Shown here: piece by piece, positions 44,811 through 56,464 of the stretch
How the letters are laid out: each line of letters opens with the position of its first letter
Numbering within the stretch: position 1 is the first letter of the stretch
DNA from: Tridacna crocea
Taxonomy: Eukaryota > Mollusca > Bivalvia > Cardiida > Cardiidae
Direction of reading: 5' to 3'
DNA length: 64,000 nt
Assembly (NCBI GenBank): GCA_943736015.1
Contig: OX031069.1
Coordinates: 21,953,235 to 22,017,234, forward strand
Position numbers and translations under genes: made by a program
Notes under the pieces: model-generated
The model's input: the letters and a program-made list of their open reading frames with translations, nothing else
Databases searched by the model: none
Told to the model about the DNA's origin: nothing

Positions 44811-46785
44811 TTACAACTGTAGACTACATTTGAGATTGGTCCCTAGAAGACTGCTTGGGGTTTATTCATACAACTTTATACTAGTTTTGTTGACCAAAAA
44901 CTGTTCACACCGTTTGAGACTGTTCTCCATAAGTCTGATCGGGGTTGATCCTTACAGCTTTATACTAGGTTTATTGACTTATAACCTTAAACACCGTTTG
45001 AGGCTTGTCTCTTAGAAGACTGATCGTAGTCGATTAATACAACTTTTTTCTAGTTTTATTGACAAACAACTGTACACGCCCCTTCAGACTGGTCTATAGA
45101 AGACTGATTGGTGTCGATTAATACAACTTTATACTAGTTTTATTGACTAAACACTGTACGTTTGAGACTGCTCTCTAGAAGACTGATCGGGGTCAATTCT
45201 TACAGCTTTATACTTGGTTTATTGACTCACAACTGTACACACCGTTTGCGACTGGCGTCTACAGCTTTATACTACTTTTATGGACTTAGAACTGTACACA
45301 CCGTTTGAGACTGGTCTCTAGGAGAATGATCGTGGTCTATACATACACTTTTAAACTAGTTTTATTGACTTACAACTGTACACACCGTTTGAGACTGCTC
45401 TCTCGAGGACTGATCAGGGTCGATTCTTACAGCTTTATACTAGTTTTATTGACCTACAACTGTACACACCGCTTGAAAGTGGTCTGTAGAAGACTGATCG
45501 GGGTCTACGTAAAACTTTATACATGTACTAGTTTTATTGACTTTATTCTGTACACACCCTTTGAGGCTTGTACCTAGATGACTAATTTGGGTCTATTTGC
45601 ACAGCTTTATACTAGTTTTACTGACTTAAAAGTGTACACATCCTTTGAGACTGGTCTCTAGAGGACTAATTGGGATCCATTCACACAGCTTTATACTAGA
45701 TTTACTGACTTAAAACTGTACACACCTTTTGAGACTGGTCTGTAGGAGACAGATTGGGATCTATTCTTGAAACATTATACTAGTTTTACTGACTTAAACC
45801 TGTACACACCGTTTGAGACTGGTCTCTACAGGACTGATGGAATAGAGAGTAGATTCATACAGCTTTATACTAGTTTTATTGACCTTCAACTGTATACACC
45901 GATTGAGACTGGTCTGTAGAGGACTGATCGGGGTCTGTTCGTAAAACTTTATACTAATTTTACTGACTTAAAACTGTACACACCGTTTGAGACTGGTCCC
46001 AAGAAGACTGATAGGGGTCGATTCACACAGCTTTATACTAGTTTTACTGACTCAAAACGGTCTCTAGAAGACTGATCGGGGAATATTCGTAAAACTTTAT
46101 ACCAGTTTTATTGACTTAAAACTGTACACACCTTTTGAGACTGGTCTTTACAAGATTGATCGGGGTCTATTCAAACAGCTTTATTCTAGTTTTATTGACA
46201 AAACTGTACACGCCATTTGAGACTGGCCCCAAAAAGATGGATAGGGGTAGATTCACACAGCTTTATACTAGTTTTACTGACTTAAAACAATCTCTAGAAG
46301 ACTGATTGGGGAATATTTGTACAACTTTATACTAGTTTTACTGACTTAAAACTGTACACACCATTTGAGACTGGTCCCAAGAAGACTGATAGGGGTCGAT
46401 TCAAACAGCTTTATGCTAGTTTTACTGACTTAAAACTGTACACACTGTTTGAGACTGGTCCCTAGAAGACTGATCGGGGTCGATTCACACAGCTTTATAC
46501 TAGTTTTATTGACTTAAAAAACTGTACACACCGTTTGAGACTGGTCTCTAGAGGACTGATCAGGGTCTATTCATATAGCTTTATACTAGTTTTATTGACT
46601 TACAACTGTACGCACAGTTTGAGACAGGTTTCTAGAAGACTGGTCAGGGTCTTTCCTTACAGCTCTATACAAGCGTGCCGAAGAGCAGCGAAGAATATTT
46701 CTAGAAGTTTTTGTTCTATTAATAACAACATACCCTTTAGAGTAGTTTTGCAAGAGAAATCTCTATTTACGTATTCTCAGTAAAG

Positions 46786-46905
46786 CATACTGCCGCCGTC
46801 AGATTATCAGACTGACGGGCGGCAGACTTGTAATCTGGTAATCTGAGAGGGGTCTAGGGTTGCGGGTTCGAGTTCTCCCTGGTATCGGGAGGTGACAGGT
46901 AAAAT
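46786..46905 (+). pseudogene. tRNA-Thr-like sequence (SINE head or tRNA relic)
   Basis: GCCGCC at the start, an anticodon-arm-like AGACTTGTAATCT (loop CTTGTAA, anticodon TGT) and a T-arm/B-box GCGGGTTCGAGTTC follow tRNA order. However, a 16-bp inverted repeat (cgtcagattatcagactgac) replaces the D-arm and there are extra bases before the T-arm, so it cannot be a functional tRNA. It could be the head of a tRNA-Thr-derived SINE. The 3' end is not defined. Confidence 0.5.
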
Positions 46906-47426
46906 GTGACTGCTGCCGGCCTGTCGCGCAACTGCAACCAGACGACACTGCTGACGTCACACACCCTCAACTTTGAGAAACTGACGCCGCCAGTTATTTA
47001 TGACCAATCTAAATGCTTTGGAAAAAATCGGCTGGTGGCATGCAACTTTTAAGAATCTGCTGATGATTAAAAATCAGCAGGCAGAAGTTTCACATTGTGA
47101 CCATAGTATACCCCAGCTAAATGAAGTTTACAGAACACAGAAAACCAGAAGTCCTTATCTTTTTCACTGACTAATCTCTATGACGTATTTGTATTGAAAG
47201 TTAATGTTTTTGTTCATTTGCTAATACTTTACAGTTAAGCTTTTGAAAGGCAACTTAAAATGTTCAAAATTAAGTCACTAAAATGATTGAAAAAGGTGTT
47301 ATGGGAACAAGCATAATACGATAAAAATAACTATTATTTATCGATACCGAATCTGTTGAAAAAATTGCATGAAATATGTTCAGAATAAGAAGTACTTCTG
47401 AAACATTAAATTAGTACAGATAGATA

Positions 47427-47656
47427 TTAACCCTTTCCCAGACGGCAAATTTTGGACCAGACCAAATCAAAGCATTTTGCCGATGATAAAAATTAACAGT
47501 TGCTTAAAAGATGATTTTTCTATATGATAGGGTAGAAAACATTGTAGGAAAGGGAGAAAATGCTGGTTACCAGCATTTTCTCCTTTTCCCACAATGTTTC
47601 CAAAAGGCTTCTATTCCTTTCCCGTAAAAACCAAGAATTGTTTGGGAAAGGGTTAA
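47427..47656 (-). mobile_element. Hairpin MITE family A
   Basis: Complete, TTAACCCTTTCCCAGAC to TTTGGGAAAGGGTTAA. Near-perfect core. Confidence 0.92.
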
Positions 47657-47929
47657 ACAGAGTACTCGTATACAAACTTCTCAAAAATCAGCTCTATACA
47701 CATGAAGTTAAATAAATGGCCTTTAAACAAAATGAATACAAAGTTTCATAAAATTTTGTCCAATAGTTAAAAAGATATCAGTCCGTAATGGAAATATACA
47801 TCAAGCCCCCTTTTCCGATGACAGGGCATCAAATGAAAAAAGAATATCGGTGGACTACGGTAAGGAATACATGAATGACGTTTCACCAATTTTCAGCAAG
47901 GGTTTTAAAAGATGTTTGTGTGCATAGAG

Positions 47930-48010
47930 GAGCGGACAGACAGTGTTGAACAAGATCAGGCTACACAGTCTGTACAATCTGATTTTGGATCTATACAAAC
48001 AAATAATGGG
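47930..48010. repeat. Family C hairpin fragment
   Basis: 'aacaagatcaggctacacag' pairs with 'tgtacaatctgattttggat'. Diverged version of the GATCAGACTGCA core. Confidence 0.5.
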
Positions 48011-48128
48011 GTATTTTATTTTACAAAAATAACTTTGAAATAGCAATATTCAGGCTTTTTCCATTCGCCAGAATGTTTTATTTAACTTTCTTTAGCAGGT
48101 TGAGGATTAACTTGGATGATACAGTTAA

Positions 48129-48339
48129 TTAACCCGTTACCACACAGCAAAATTTTAGACCTATCCAAATTTAAAGCATTTGCAGATGGCAATTTGGAAG
48201 TGGCTCTACTGGTGCAATTTTGCTTTGATAGGGTAGAAAACGTGGTGGGAAAAGGAGAAAATGCTGGTTACCACAATGTTTTCAAAAGGCTTCTTTCTCA
48301 GGGGCGTAAAAAAGTTGTCATTGTGTGGTAAAGGGTTAA
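48129..48339 (-). mobile_element. Hairpin MITE family A, half-hairpin form
   Basis: Both TTAA ends, but one core arm lacks ~19 bp: 'aaatgctggttacc' joins 'acaatgttttc'. Same junction as 59512-59720. Confidence 0.9.
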
Positions 48340-48365
48340 CAGCACAGGATGTAATAGTCAAATAT

Positions 48366-48584
48366 TTAACTCTTTACAAAACAAGTCATTTTACTGCCCT
48401 CCACATTAAAAGCTGTTCCAGAAAGTTAAATGCGACTAAACTGATGAAAACATATTCTTAAAGGGTTGAAAACAACATGAGAAAAGGGGAAAATGCTTGT
48501 AACCAGCATTTTTCTTTCTTTTCCAACATTGTTTTCAGAAGGCTTCTTACCCACTTAGCTCAGGATTGTGTGGTAAAGGGTTAA
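48366..48584 (-). mobile_element. Hairpin MITE family A, diverged
   Basis: TTAACTCTTTACAAAAC to GTGTGGTAAAGGGTTAA. Core readable (gcttgtaaccagcatttttc). Confidence 0.85.
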
Positions 48585-48720
48585 TATACAAGAAGTTAAA
48601 CAACAACTTAACATGAGTTTCACATTCACAATGATCTAAATAATGAATGACTGGAGGAATGAGAAGGGTTCCCTGGTTTGTGTTAGTGGAATTTTGCTAC
48701 AACTCACCTGGGGGTATTAT

Positions 48721-50110
48721 TAGCTCACCTGAGCACAACGTGCTCAAGGGGAGCTTTTAGGGTCACAAGGTGTCCGTCGTCCGACGTGCGTCATGCGTCG
48801 TCAACAATTCTTTAAACATCAACTCCTCCTAAACCACGGGGCCAATTTGGACCAAACTTGGCAGGAATGTTCCTTGGGAGGTCCTCTTTAAAAACTGTTC
48901 ACAGAATTTGATTCCGTCAAAAACTGTGGTTGCCATGGCAACGAAATGGAATTTTTTAGCAAATTCTTTAGAAATCTTCTCCTCTGAAACTGCTGGTCGG
49001 ATTTTGAAAGAATTTCACAGATATGTTCCTTGGGTGACCCTTTTCAAAAATGGTTCGTGAAATTTTGATCCGTCAAAAATTGTGGCTCTGGTGAATAGGG
49101 GCTACTTGCACTATACAGAAGTGAAGGAATTCTTTAAAAATCTTCTCCTCTGAAACCGCTGGTCGGATTTTGAAATAATTTCACAGATATGTTCCTTGGG
49201 TGACCCTTTTCAAATTTTGTTCGCAAAATTTTGATCTGTCAAGAAACATGGCTCTGGTGAATGGGGGCTACTTGCACTATAGGGAAATGAGGAAATTCTT
49301 AAAAATTTTTCTTCTCTGAAACCGCTGGTCAGATTTTGAAATAATTTCTCGGGGATGTTCCTTGGGTGACCCTTTTCAAAAATTGTTCACAAAATTTTGA
49401 TCCGTCAAGAAACACGGCTCTGGTGAATGGGGGCTACTTACACTATAGGGAAATGAAGAAATTCTTAAAAATTCTTCTTCTCTGAAACGGCTGGACAGAT
49501 TTTGAAATGATTTTACAGAGATGATCATTGGGTGACCGTTTTCAAAAATTGTTCACAAAATTTTGATCCGTCAAGAAACATGGCTCTGGTGAATGGGGGC
49601 TACTTGCACTATATGGAAATGAAGAAATTCTTGAAAATTCTTTTTCTCTGAAACCCCTCGTCAGATTTTAAAATAATCTGACAGAGATGTTCCTTGGGTG
49701 AGCCTTGCTCTTATGAATGGGAGCTACTTGCACTATATGGACATGATGAAATTTTTGAAAATTCTCTTTCTCTGAAACCCCTGGTCAGATTTTAAAAGAA
49801 ATTTTCCGAAATGTTCCTTGGGTGACCCTTTTCAAAACTTGTTTGTAAATTTTGATCTATGAAGAAACATGGCTCTCGTGGATGGGGGATACTTGCTCTT
49901 ATACAGAAATGAAGAATTCTTAAAAATTCTTCTTTTTGAAACTGATGGTCAGATTTCGAGATGAATTTTACAGGTGACCTTTTGAAAATTGCTTAGCAAA
50001 ATTATAAATTTGGTTCCAATGTTCCAATACCTCAAAAAAAAAAAAAATGGGCTATGGTCATCTCAAAAATTCAGGTGAGCGATCCAGGGCCATCTTGGCC
50101 CTCTTGTTTT
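48721..50110 (+). mobile_element. Helentron-like element, complete
   Basis: 5' hairpin in TAGCTCACCTGAGCACAACG TGCTCAAGG, a GTCCGTCGTCCGACGTGCGTC tract, then 'caactcctcctaaaccac'. The body has about six units of ~170-180 bp with 'ctgaaaccgctggtcagatt', 'gatgttccttgggtgaccct' and 'atggctctggtgaatggggg'. Ends 'tcaggtgagcgatccaggg' and hairpin GGGCCAT-CTTGGCCC then TCTTGTTT. The 5' CTCACCTGA is the inverse of the 3' TCAGGTGAG. No coding, no target duplication. Confidence 0.88.
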
Positions 50111-50385
50111 AAGATCCATTCATACTTTGGTGTACTGCGGAGTAGGAATCAGTGATATGAGCCCAATTTGCATATAGGTCACCTAATTTACATACAGCAA
50201 GCATCATGTAGACTACCTTATCAATGACATCTTGTACAGTCGATTGCTTTGAAAATGGACAAGTTCAATCTGGGATGGTAAAGATTCTGCGCTTTAAGTA
50301 AAAGTTGTCATAATGACTGAAGTAAGATTCCTAACAGTAAGGAGTTATTTGTACTGTGGGGCAGTATTTGGTAACTGTGGGTTTT

Positions 50386-51552
50386 TAGCTCACCTGAGCA
50401 CAACGTGCTCAAGGGGAGCTTTTAGGGTCACTGGGTGTCCGTCGTCCGTCGTGCGTTGTCAACAATTCTTTAAACATCAACTCCTCCTAAACCACCGGGC
50501 CAATTTGGACCAAACTTGGCTGGAATGTTCCTTGGCAGGTCCTCTTTATAAATTATTCACAGAATTTGATTCCGTCAAAAACTCTGGTTTCCATGGCAAC
50601 GAAATGGAATTTTCTAGGAAATTTTTTGAAAATCTTTTCCTCTGAAACCGCTGGTCAGATTTTAAAATAATTTCACAGAGATGTTCCTTGGGTGACCCTT
50701 TTCAAAATTTGTTCATGAAATTTTGATACGTCAAGAAACATGGCTCTGGTGAATGGGAGCTTCTTGCACTATACAGAAATTAAGGAATTCTTAAAAATTC
50801 TTCTTCTCTGAAACTGCTGGTCAGATTTTGAAATAATTTCACAGAGATGTTCCTTGGATGACCCTTTTCAAAAATTGTTCCCGAAATTTTGATCCGTCAA
50901 GAATCATGGCTCTGGTGAATGGGGGCTACTTGCACTATACAGAAATTCTTAAAAATTCTTTTTCTCTGAAACCGCTGGTCAGAATTTGAATTAATTTTAC
51001 AGAGATGTTCCTTGGATGACCCTTTTCAAAAATTGCTCGCGAAATTTTGATTCGTCAAAAAATGTGGCTCTGGTGAATGGGGGGCTGCTTGCACAATAGG
51101 GAAATGAAGAAATTCTTAAAAACTCTTCTTCCCTGAAACTGCTGGTCAGATTTTGAAATATTTCACAGAGATGTTCCTTGGGTGACCCTTTTCAAAAGGT
51201 GTTCATGAAAGTTTGATTCCTCAATAAACATGGCTCTGGTGAATGGGGGCTATTTGCACTATATGGCCATGAAGAAATTTTGTGAAATTCTTCTCTGAAA
51301 CTGCTGATCAGGTTCTGAAATAATTTCACAGAAATGTATCTTAGTTGACCCTTTTCAAAAATTGCTCGTAATATTTTGATCCATCAAGAAACATGGCTCT
51401 GATGGCTGTGGGCTATTTACACTATACAGACATGAAGAAATTCTTAAAAATTCTTTTTCTCTGAAATGATTGTTTAGATTGTGAAAAAATTGGCTATGGT
51501 CCTCTCAAATATTCAGGTGAGTGAACCAGGGCCATCTTGGCCCTCTTGTTTT
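50386..51552 (+). mobile_element. Helentron-like element, complete
   Basis: Same head, units and 3' hairpin as the 48.7-kb copy, with about five internal units. ORFs at 50313 and 51481 cross its ends and are not genes. Confidence 0.88.
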
Positions 51553-51867
51553 GTTTACATTGAGTCTGCCTTAATCTGGATACTTCATTGTTGTTGCTTC
51601 TTATTTAGACTTTATCTCGTTCTCTCTGAGACTCTCTCTCTCTGCAACCTTCTTCAAAATGACGACTGTAGTGGACTTCAAACCGTTGGTAATCGATCAC
51701 ATGATACACACAGAAGAATTTGATTCATTCTCTGCTCAGTTCTCACTTGTATCATGTGACTTCTCCTATGCGTCCATTACTGTAAAGGGCCTTTTCCGGA
51801 ATTGGGTCAGCTTAGATTGTGGAAAACGCTGCCTCTAATCGGTCTGACAACCGATTAAAAATCACTT

Positions 51868-52174
51868 TTTAAGTCACACTTATTTTGCTGTCTGCAAATG
51901 CATTCAATTTAACCCTTTACCAAACCGTTATTTTTACAACCCTACCATAGAAGCCTTTTGAAAACATGTGGGAAAAGGAGAAAATGCTAGTTACCAGCAT
52001 TTTCTCCTTTTCCCAAAATGTTTTTTGCTCTGTCAAGTACAAACTCGGCCATTAAATATTTAGCCATCTTTAATTTGTTGTCTGCAAATCCTTTAAATTT
52101 GAACCAGTCTAAAATGTTGTTGTTTGGTAAAGAGTTAAAAATGTCCAAAACTTTGCCGTTTGATATAGGGTTAA
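51868..52174 (+). mobile_element. Older family A copy split by a younger one
   Basis: 'aagtcacacttattttgctg' through 'aatgcattcaattt' before 51909 and 'aatgtccaaaactttgccgt' through 'atagggttaa' after 52138 are consecutive pieces of one right arm. A complete copy sits between them. Confidence 0.7.
51909..52138 (+). mobile_element. Hairpin MITE family A nested in another copy
   Basis: Complete copy with TTAA at both ends, inserted in the right arm of an older member. Core has two mismatches (ttttcccaaaatg). Confidence 0.88.
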
Positions 52175-52209
52175 AATAAAAAAAAAATTCTTCTTTTCTT
52201 GTATATTGT

Positions 52210-53555
52210 TAGCTCACCTGAGCACAAAGTGCTCAGAGTGAGCTATTGTGATCACTCACCATCCATCTGTCCAGCATCCGTCTGTTGTCTGTCCGTTCAC
52301 ATTTCTTTGTTTACACTCTAGCATCTATAAATATCAACCAATCAGCACCAAATTTGGTCAAAGTATATATGACCATAAGATCTCGGATGAGTTTTGATTA
52401 TGGGTCTATTCAGACCAGAATAACTGGAGTTATTTGCCCTTGAATTAGAAAATTGCTATAGTTCACTTTGTTTACACTCTAGCATCTACAAACATCAACC
52501 AATCAGCACCAAACTTGGTCAAAATATAATTGATCATAAGATCTCATTATGAGTTTGATTATGGGTGTAATCGGATCGGAACGACTGGAGTTAATGCCCT
52601 CCCTTGAATTAGAAAAATTGCTATATTTGACTTTGTTTACACTCTTGCATCTACAATTATTTACCAATCGGCACCAAACTTGGTCAAAATATATATGACT
52701 ATAAGATCTTGGATGAGTTTAATTAAGGGTTTAGTTGGACCAGAACAACTGAAGTTAATTGCTCTTGAATAAGAAATTTCTTTAGTATAATTCTTAGTCT
52801 GGAGCATAACTTTGTCATGTCCAATCTCATTGACTTGAAACTTGGCATTTGTGTTTGTTGCAATAATACAAAGTGCCTTGTGAAAGAACCATAACTCTAC
52901 CTCATACTGTCTATTAGTTTTTTCCCTTTGATCGTCATATTGACAGCATTTTCGGCTCATCTGGAATATAACTTTGTCATCTCAAGCCTGAACATCTTCA
53001 AATTTGATATGCATAATTTTTGAAAAATTACCAAGTGCAGTGCACAAGAACCATAACTCTTCCAAGCATGAGTTTTTGGTCATCTCCCATTTGACCTTCA
53101 TTTTTATAGCATTTCTTGCTTGTTCGGAGCAAAACTTTGTTATCCTAAGTTGGAATGACTTGAAATTTGGTATGCTTATTTGTTGCAATATTTGAAAGTG
53201 CTGTGCAGAAGAATTGTAAGTCATGCTGTCTTTGAGTTATTTCCCTCTGAATGTCATTTCTACAGTATTTAGTGCTTGTCTGGAATATAACTTGGTCACC
53301 TCAAGTCAACTTGGACTGCATGTTTGTTGCAATATTACGGAGTACAGTGTGCAAGAACAATAACTCTACCTAGCATGGATTTTGAGTAATTCCACTTAGA
53401 TTTTCATTTTTACAGTATTTCGTGCTTGTCTGGCAATTTGCTGCTCTTGTTTCATTATCATGTGGCCTTGAACTTAATATTTTGTATTTCTATTTTAAAC
53501 CTTTACTGCTTAGTACTCAGGTGAGCGATATAGGACCATCATGGTCCTCTTGTTA
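52210..53555 (+). mobile_element. Helentron-like element, 32.3-kb unit type
   Basis: Head AGCTCACCTGAGCACAAAGT plus GCTCAGAG hairpin, TCCGTCTGTTGTCTGTCCG tract, about three units with 'ctctagcatctacaaayatc', then a second unit type 'aacttggcatttgtgtttgt'. Ends 'caggtgagcgatatagg' and GGACCATCATGGTCC TCTTGTTA. Confidence 0.88.
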
Positions 53556-53730
53556 TCGAATTCTTTCAAAAGTTCTACACATTGTTTGTATCACGAGGGG
53601 ATTAAGCCTAAAAAGTGAAGAAGATTGTCATAAGTCCAGAGAAAGAAGCCATTTGAGGACTTACTCTTGTTTACTCAACACAGTCAACATTATTATTAGT
53701 CCTAATTCTCTGAAAATAACAAAATTGTAA

Positions 53731-53960
53731 TTAAACTCTTTACCAAACGACAAAATTTTAGACAGGTCCAAATTGAAAGCACTTGCAGACGACAAAATAA
53801 ATTTGACTTAAAATTTTATAATTGTTTCGAACAGGGTAGAAAACATTGTGGGAAAAGGAGAAAATGCTGGTTACCAGCATTTTCTCCTTTTCCCACAATG
53901 TTTTCTACAGGCTTCATTCTTGGGTGTGTTAAAAGTCGGGATTGTGTGGTAAAGAGTTAA
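53731..53960 (-). mobile_element. Hairpin MITE family A
   Basis: Complete with perfect core. Its right TTAA (53957-53960) is also the left TTAA of the next copy. Confidence 0.93.
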
Positions 53961-54163
53961 TCCTTTATCAAATAATCCCTTGTTTTTACGGCCCTGCCAT
54001 AGAAGCTTTTGAAAAATTTGTGGGAAAAGGAGAAAATGCTGGTAACCAATGTTTTCTACCCTGCTGGAAACAAATTTAAATTTTTGAGTTATGTTTATTT
54101 TGTTGTCTGCAACTGCTTTGAACTTAGATCAGTCTGAAATTTTGTTGTTTGCTAAAGAGTTAA
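53957..54163 (+). mobile_element. Hairpin MITE family A, half-hairpin form
   Basis: Abuts the previous copy through one shared TTAA. Core shortened: 'aaatgctggtaacc' joins 'aatgttttctacc'. Confidence 0.88.
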
Positions 54164-54211
54164 TTAATACAAGGAGTACTGAAACCCCGTAAGATTTGGC
54201 TTGTTTCTTTT

Positions 54212-54383
54212 TTAATCCTTTACAACTCAACATAATGTTAGACCTGTCCGAAATGAAAGCATGTGCAGGTGACAGTTTCAATGTGGTTCGTATGAAATGA
54301 TCCGTCTTTGATAGGGTAGAATACATTGTGGGGAAAAAGAGATATTGCTGGTTACCATCATTTTCTCCTTATCCTACAATTTT
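54212..54383 (-). mobile_element. Hairpin MITE family A, truncated by insertion
   Basis: Starts TTAATCCTTTACAACTC. Runs to 'ctccttatcctacaatttt' in the second core arm, where the Helentron-like element begins. The right arm is not found after that element. Confidence 0.8.
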
Positions 54384-56464
54384 TAGCTCACCTGAGCACA
54401 ACGTGCTCAAAGAGAGCTTTTAGGGTCAGTCGGTGTCCGTCGTCCGTTGTGCCTCGTCAACAATTCTTTAAACATCAACTCCTCCTAAACCGCTGGGCCA
54501 ATTTGGACCAAACTTGGCAGGAATGTTCCTTGGGAGGTCCTCTTTAAAAATTGTTCACAGAATTTGATTCCATCAAAAACTCTGGTTGCCATGGCAACCA
54601 AATAGAAATTTTTTAGCAAATTCTTTAAAAATCTACTTCTCTGAAACAGCTGGTCGGATTTTGAAATTATTTCACAGATATGTTCCTTGGGTGACCCTCT
54701 TCAAAAATTGTCAGTGAAATTTTGATCCGTCAAAAATTGTGGCTCTGGTGAATGGGGGCTACTTGCACTATACAGAAGGAATTCTTTAAAAATCTTCTTC
54801 TCTGAAACCACTGGTCGGATTTTGAAATAATTTCACAGAAATGTTCCTTAGGTGACCCTTTTCAAAAATTGTTCGTGAAATTTTGATCCGTCAAAAAATG
54901 TGGCTCTGGTGAATGGGGGCTACTTGCACTATACAGAAATGAAGGAATTCTTAAAAAATCTTCTTCTCTGAAACTGCTGGTAAGATTTTGAAATAATTTC
55001 ACAGAATTGCTCCTTGGGTGACCGTTTTCAAAAATTGTCCGTGAAATTTTGATCCGTCAAGAAACATGGCTCTGGTGAATGGGGGCTACTTGCACTATAA
55101 GGAAATGAGGAAAGTCTTTAAAAATCTTCTTCACTGAAACCGCTGGTCAGATTTTAAAATAATTTCGCAGAGATGTTCTTTGGGTGACCGTTTTCAAAAA
55201 TTCTTCGCGAAATTTTGATTGGTCAAGAAACATGGCTCTGGTGAATGGGGGCTACTTGCACTATACAGCAATGAAGAAATTCTTAAAAATTCTTCTTCTC
55301 TGAAACCACTTGTCAGATTTTAAAATAATTTCACAGAGATGTTCCTTGGATTACCCTTTTCAAAAATTGTTCGCGAAATTTTGATCTGTCAAGAAATATG
55401 GCTCTAGTGAATGGGGGTTTCTTGCACTATACAGAAATGAAGAAATTCTTGAAAATTCTTCTTCTCAGAAACCGCTGGCCAGATTTTAAAATAATTTCAC
55501 ACAGATGTTCCTTGGGTGACCCTTTTCAAAAATTGTTTGCGAATTTCTGATCCATCAAGAAATACAGCTCTGGTGAATGGGGGCTACTTGCGCTTTAGGG
55601 AAATGAAGAAATTCTTAAAAATTCTTCTTCTCTGAAACCGCTGGTCAGATTTTGAAATAATTTCACAGAGATTTTCCTTGGATGACCCTTTTCAAAAATT
55701 GTTCACGAAATTGTGATCCGTCAAGAAATACAGCTCTGGTGAAAGGGGGCTACTTGCGCTATAGGAAAATGAAGAAATTCTTAAAAATTCTTCTTCTCTC
55801 AAACAGTTGGTCAGATTTTGAAATAATTTCACAGAGATGTTCCTTGGGTGAGCCTTTTCAAAAAAAGTTCGTGAAATTTTGATTCATCAAGAAACATGGC
55901 TCTGGTAAATGGGGGCTACTTGCACTATAGGGCAATGAAGAAATTCTTTAAAATTCTTCTTCTCTGAAACCGCTGGTCAGATTTTGGAAAATTTTCAGTG
56001 ATATTCCTTGGGTGACCCTTTTCGAAAACTGTTCATGAAAGTTTCATTCGTAAAGAAACATTGCTCTGGTGAATGGGGGCTACTTGCACTATATGGAAAT
56101 GAAGAAATTCTTGAAAATTCTTCTTCTCTGAAATGGCTGGTCAGATTTGAAAATTGTTTCACGGAAATATTCCTTGAATGGCCTTTTTCAAAATGTGTTT
56201 GTGAAATTTTGATAGGTCAAGAAACATAGCTCTAGTGAATGGGGGCTACTTGCACTGTACGGAAATTAAGAAACTCCTAAAAATTCTTCTTTTTTGAAAC
56301 TGCTGGTCAGATTTTGAGAGGATTTTTACAGGTGACCTTTTAAAAAATTGCTTGGCAAAATAATGATTTTGTTTCCAGTGTTTCAATACCTTCAAAAAAA
56401 ACAAAGGCTATGGTCCTCTCAAAAATTCAGGTGAGCGATCCAGGGCCATCTTGGCCCTCTTGTT
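54384..56464 (+). mobile_element. Helentron-like element, longest copy
   Basis: Head AGCTCACCTGAGCACAACGT, GTCCGTCGTCCGTTGTGCC tract, then about ten ~180-bp units. Ends 'ttcaggtgagcgatccaggg', GGGCCATCTTGGCCC, TCTTGTTT. Left neighbour is a MITE core, right neighbour a retrotransposon gag, so its insertion or a rearrangement joined unrelated sequences. Confidence 0.9.

Larger units (their letters stand above)
42899..46675 (+). repeat. Satellite array, ~85-bp unit
   Basis: About 40 units. A typical unit runs 'gacttacaactgtacacacc', 'gtttgagactggtctctaga', 'agactgatcggggtcgattc', 'ttacagctttatactagttt', 'tatt'. Units vary 10-25%. A block of about four units at ~44208-44330 is repeated near-identically at 44569-44690 (361 bp later), indicating higher-order structure. 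ORFs such as those at 45305 and 46535 are read-through of the repeat and not genes. The array starts directly at the end of the 41.7-kb element and is interrupted by two SINE pieces. Confidence 0.95.

Noticed and set aside
43270..46783. Series of ORFs with RLVSRRLIGVYSY-type repeats
   Set aside because: Read-through of the 85-bp satellite; period near a multiple of 3 creates open frames without selection.
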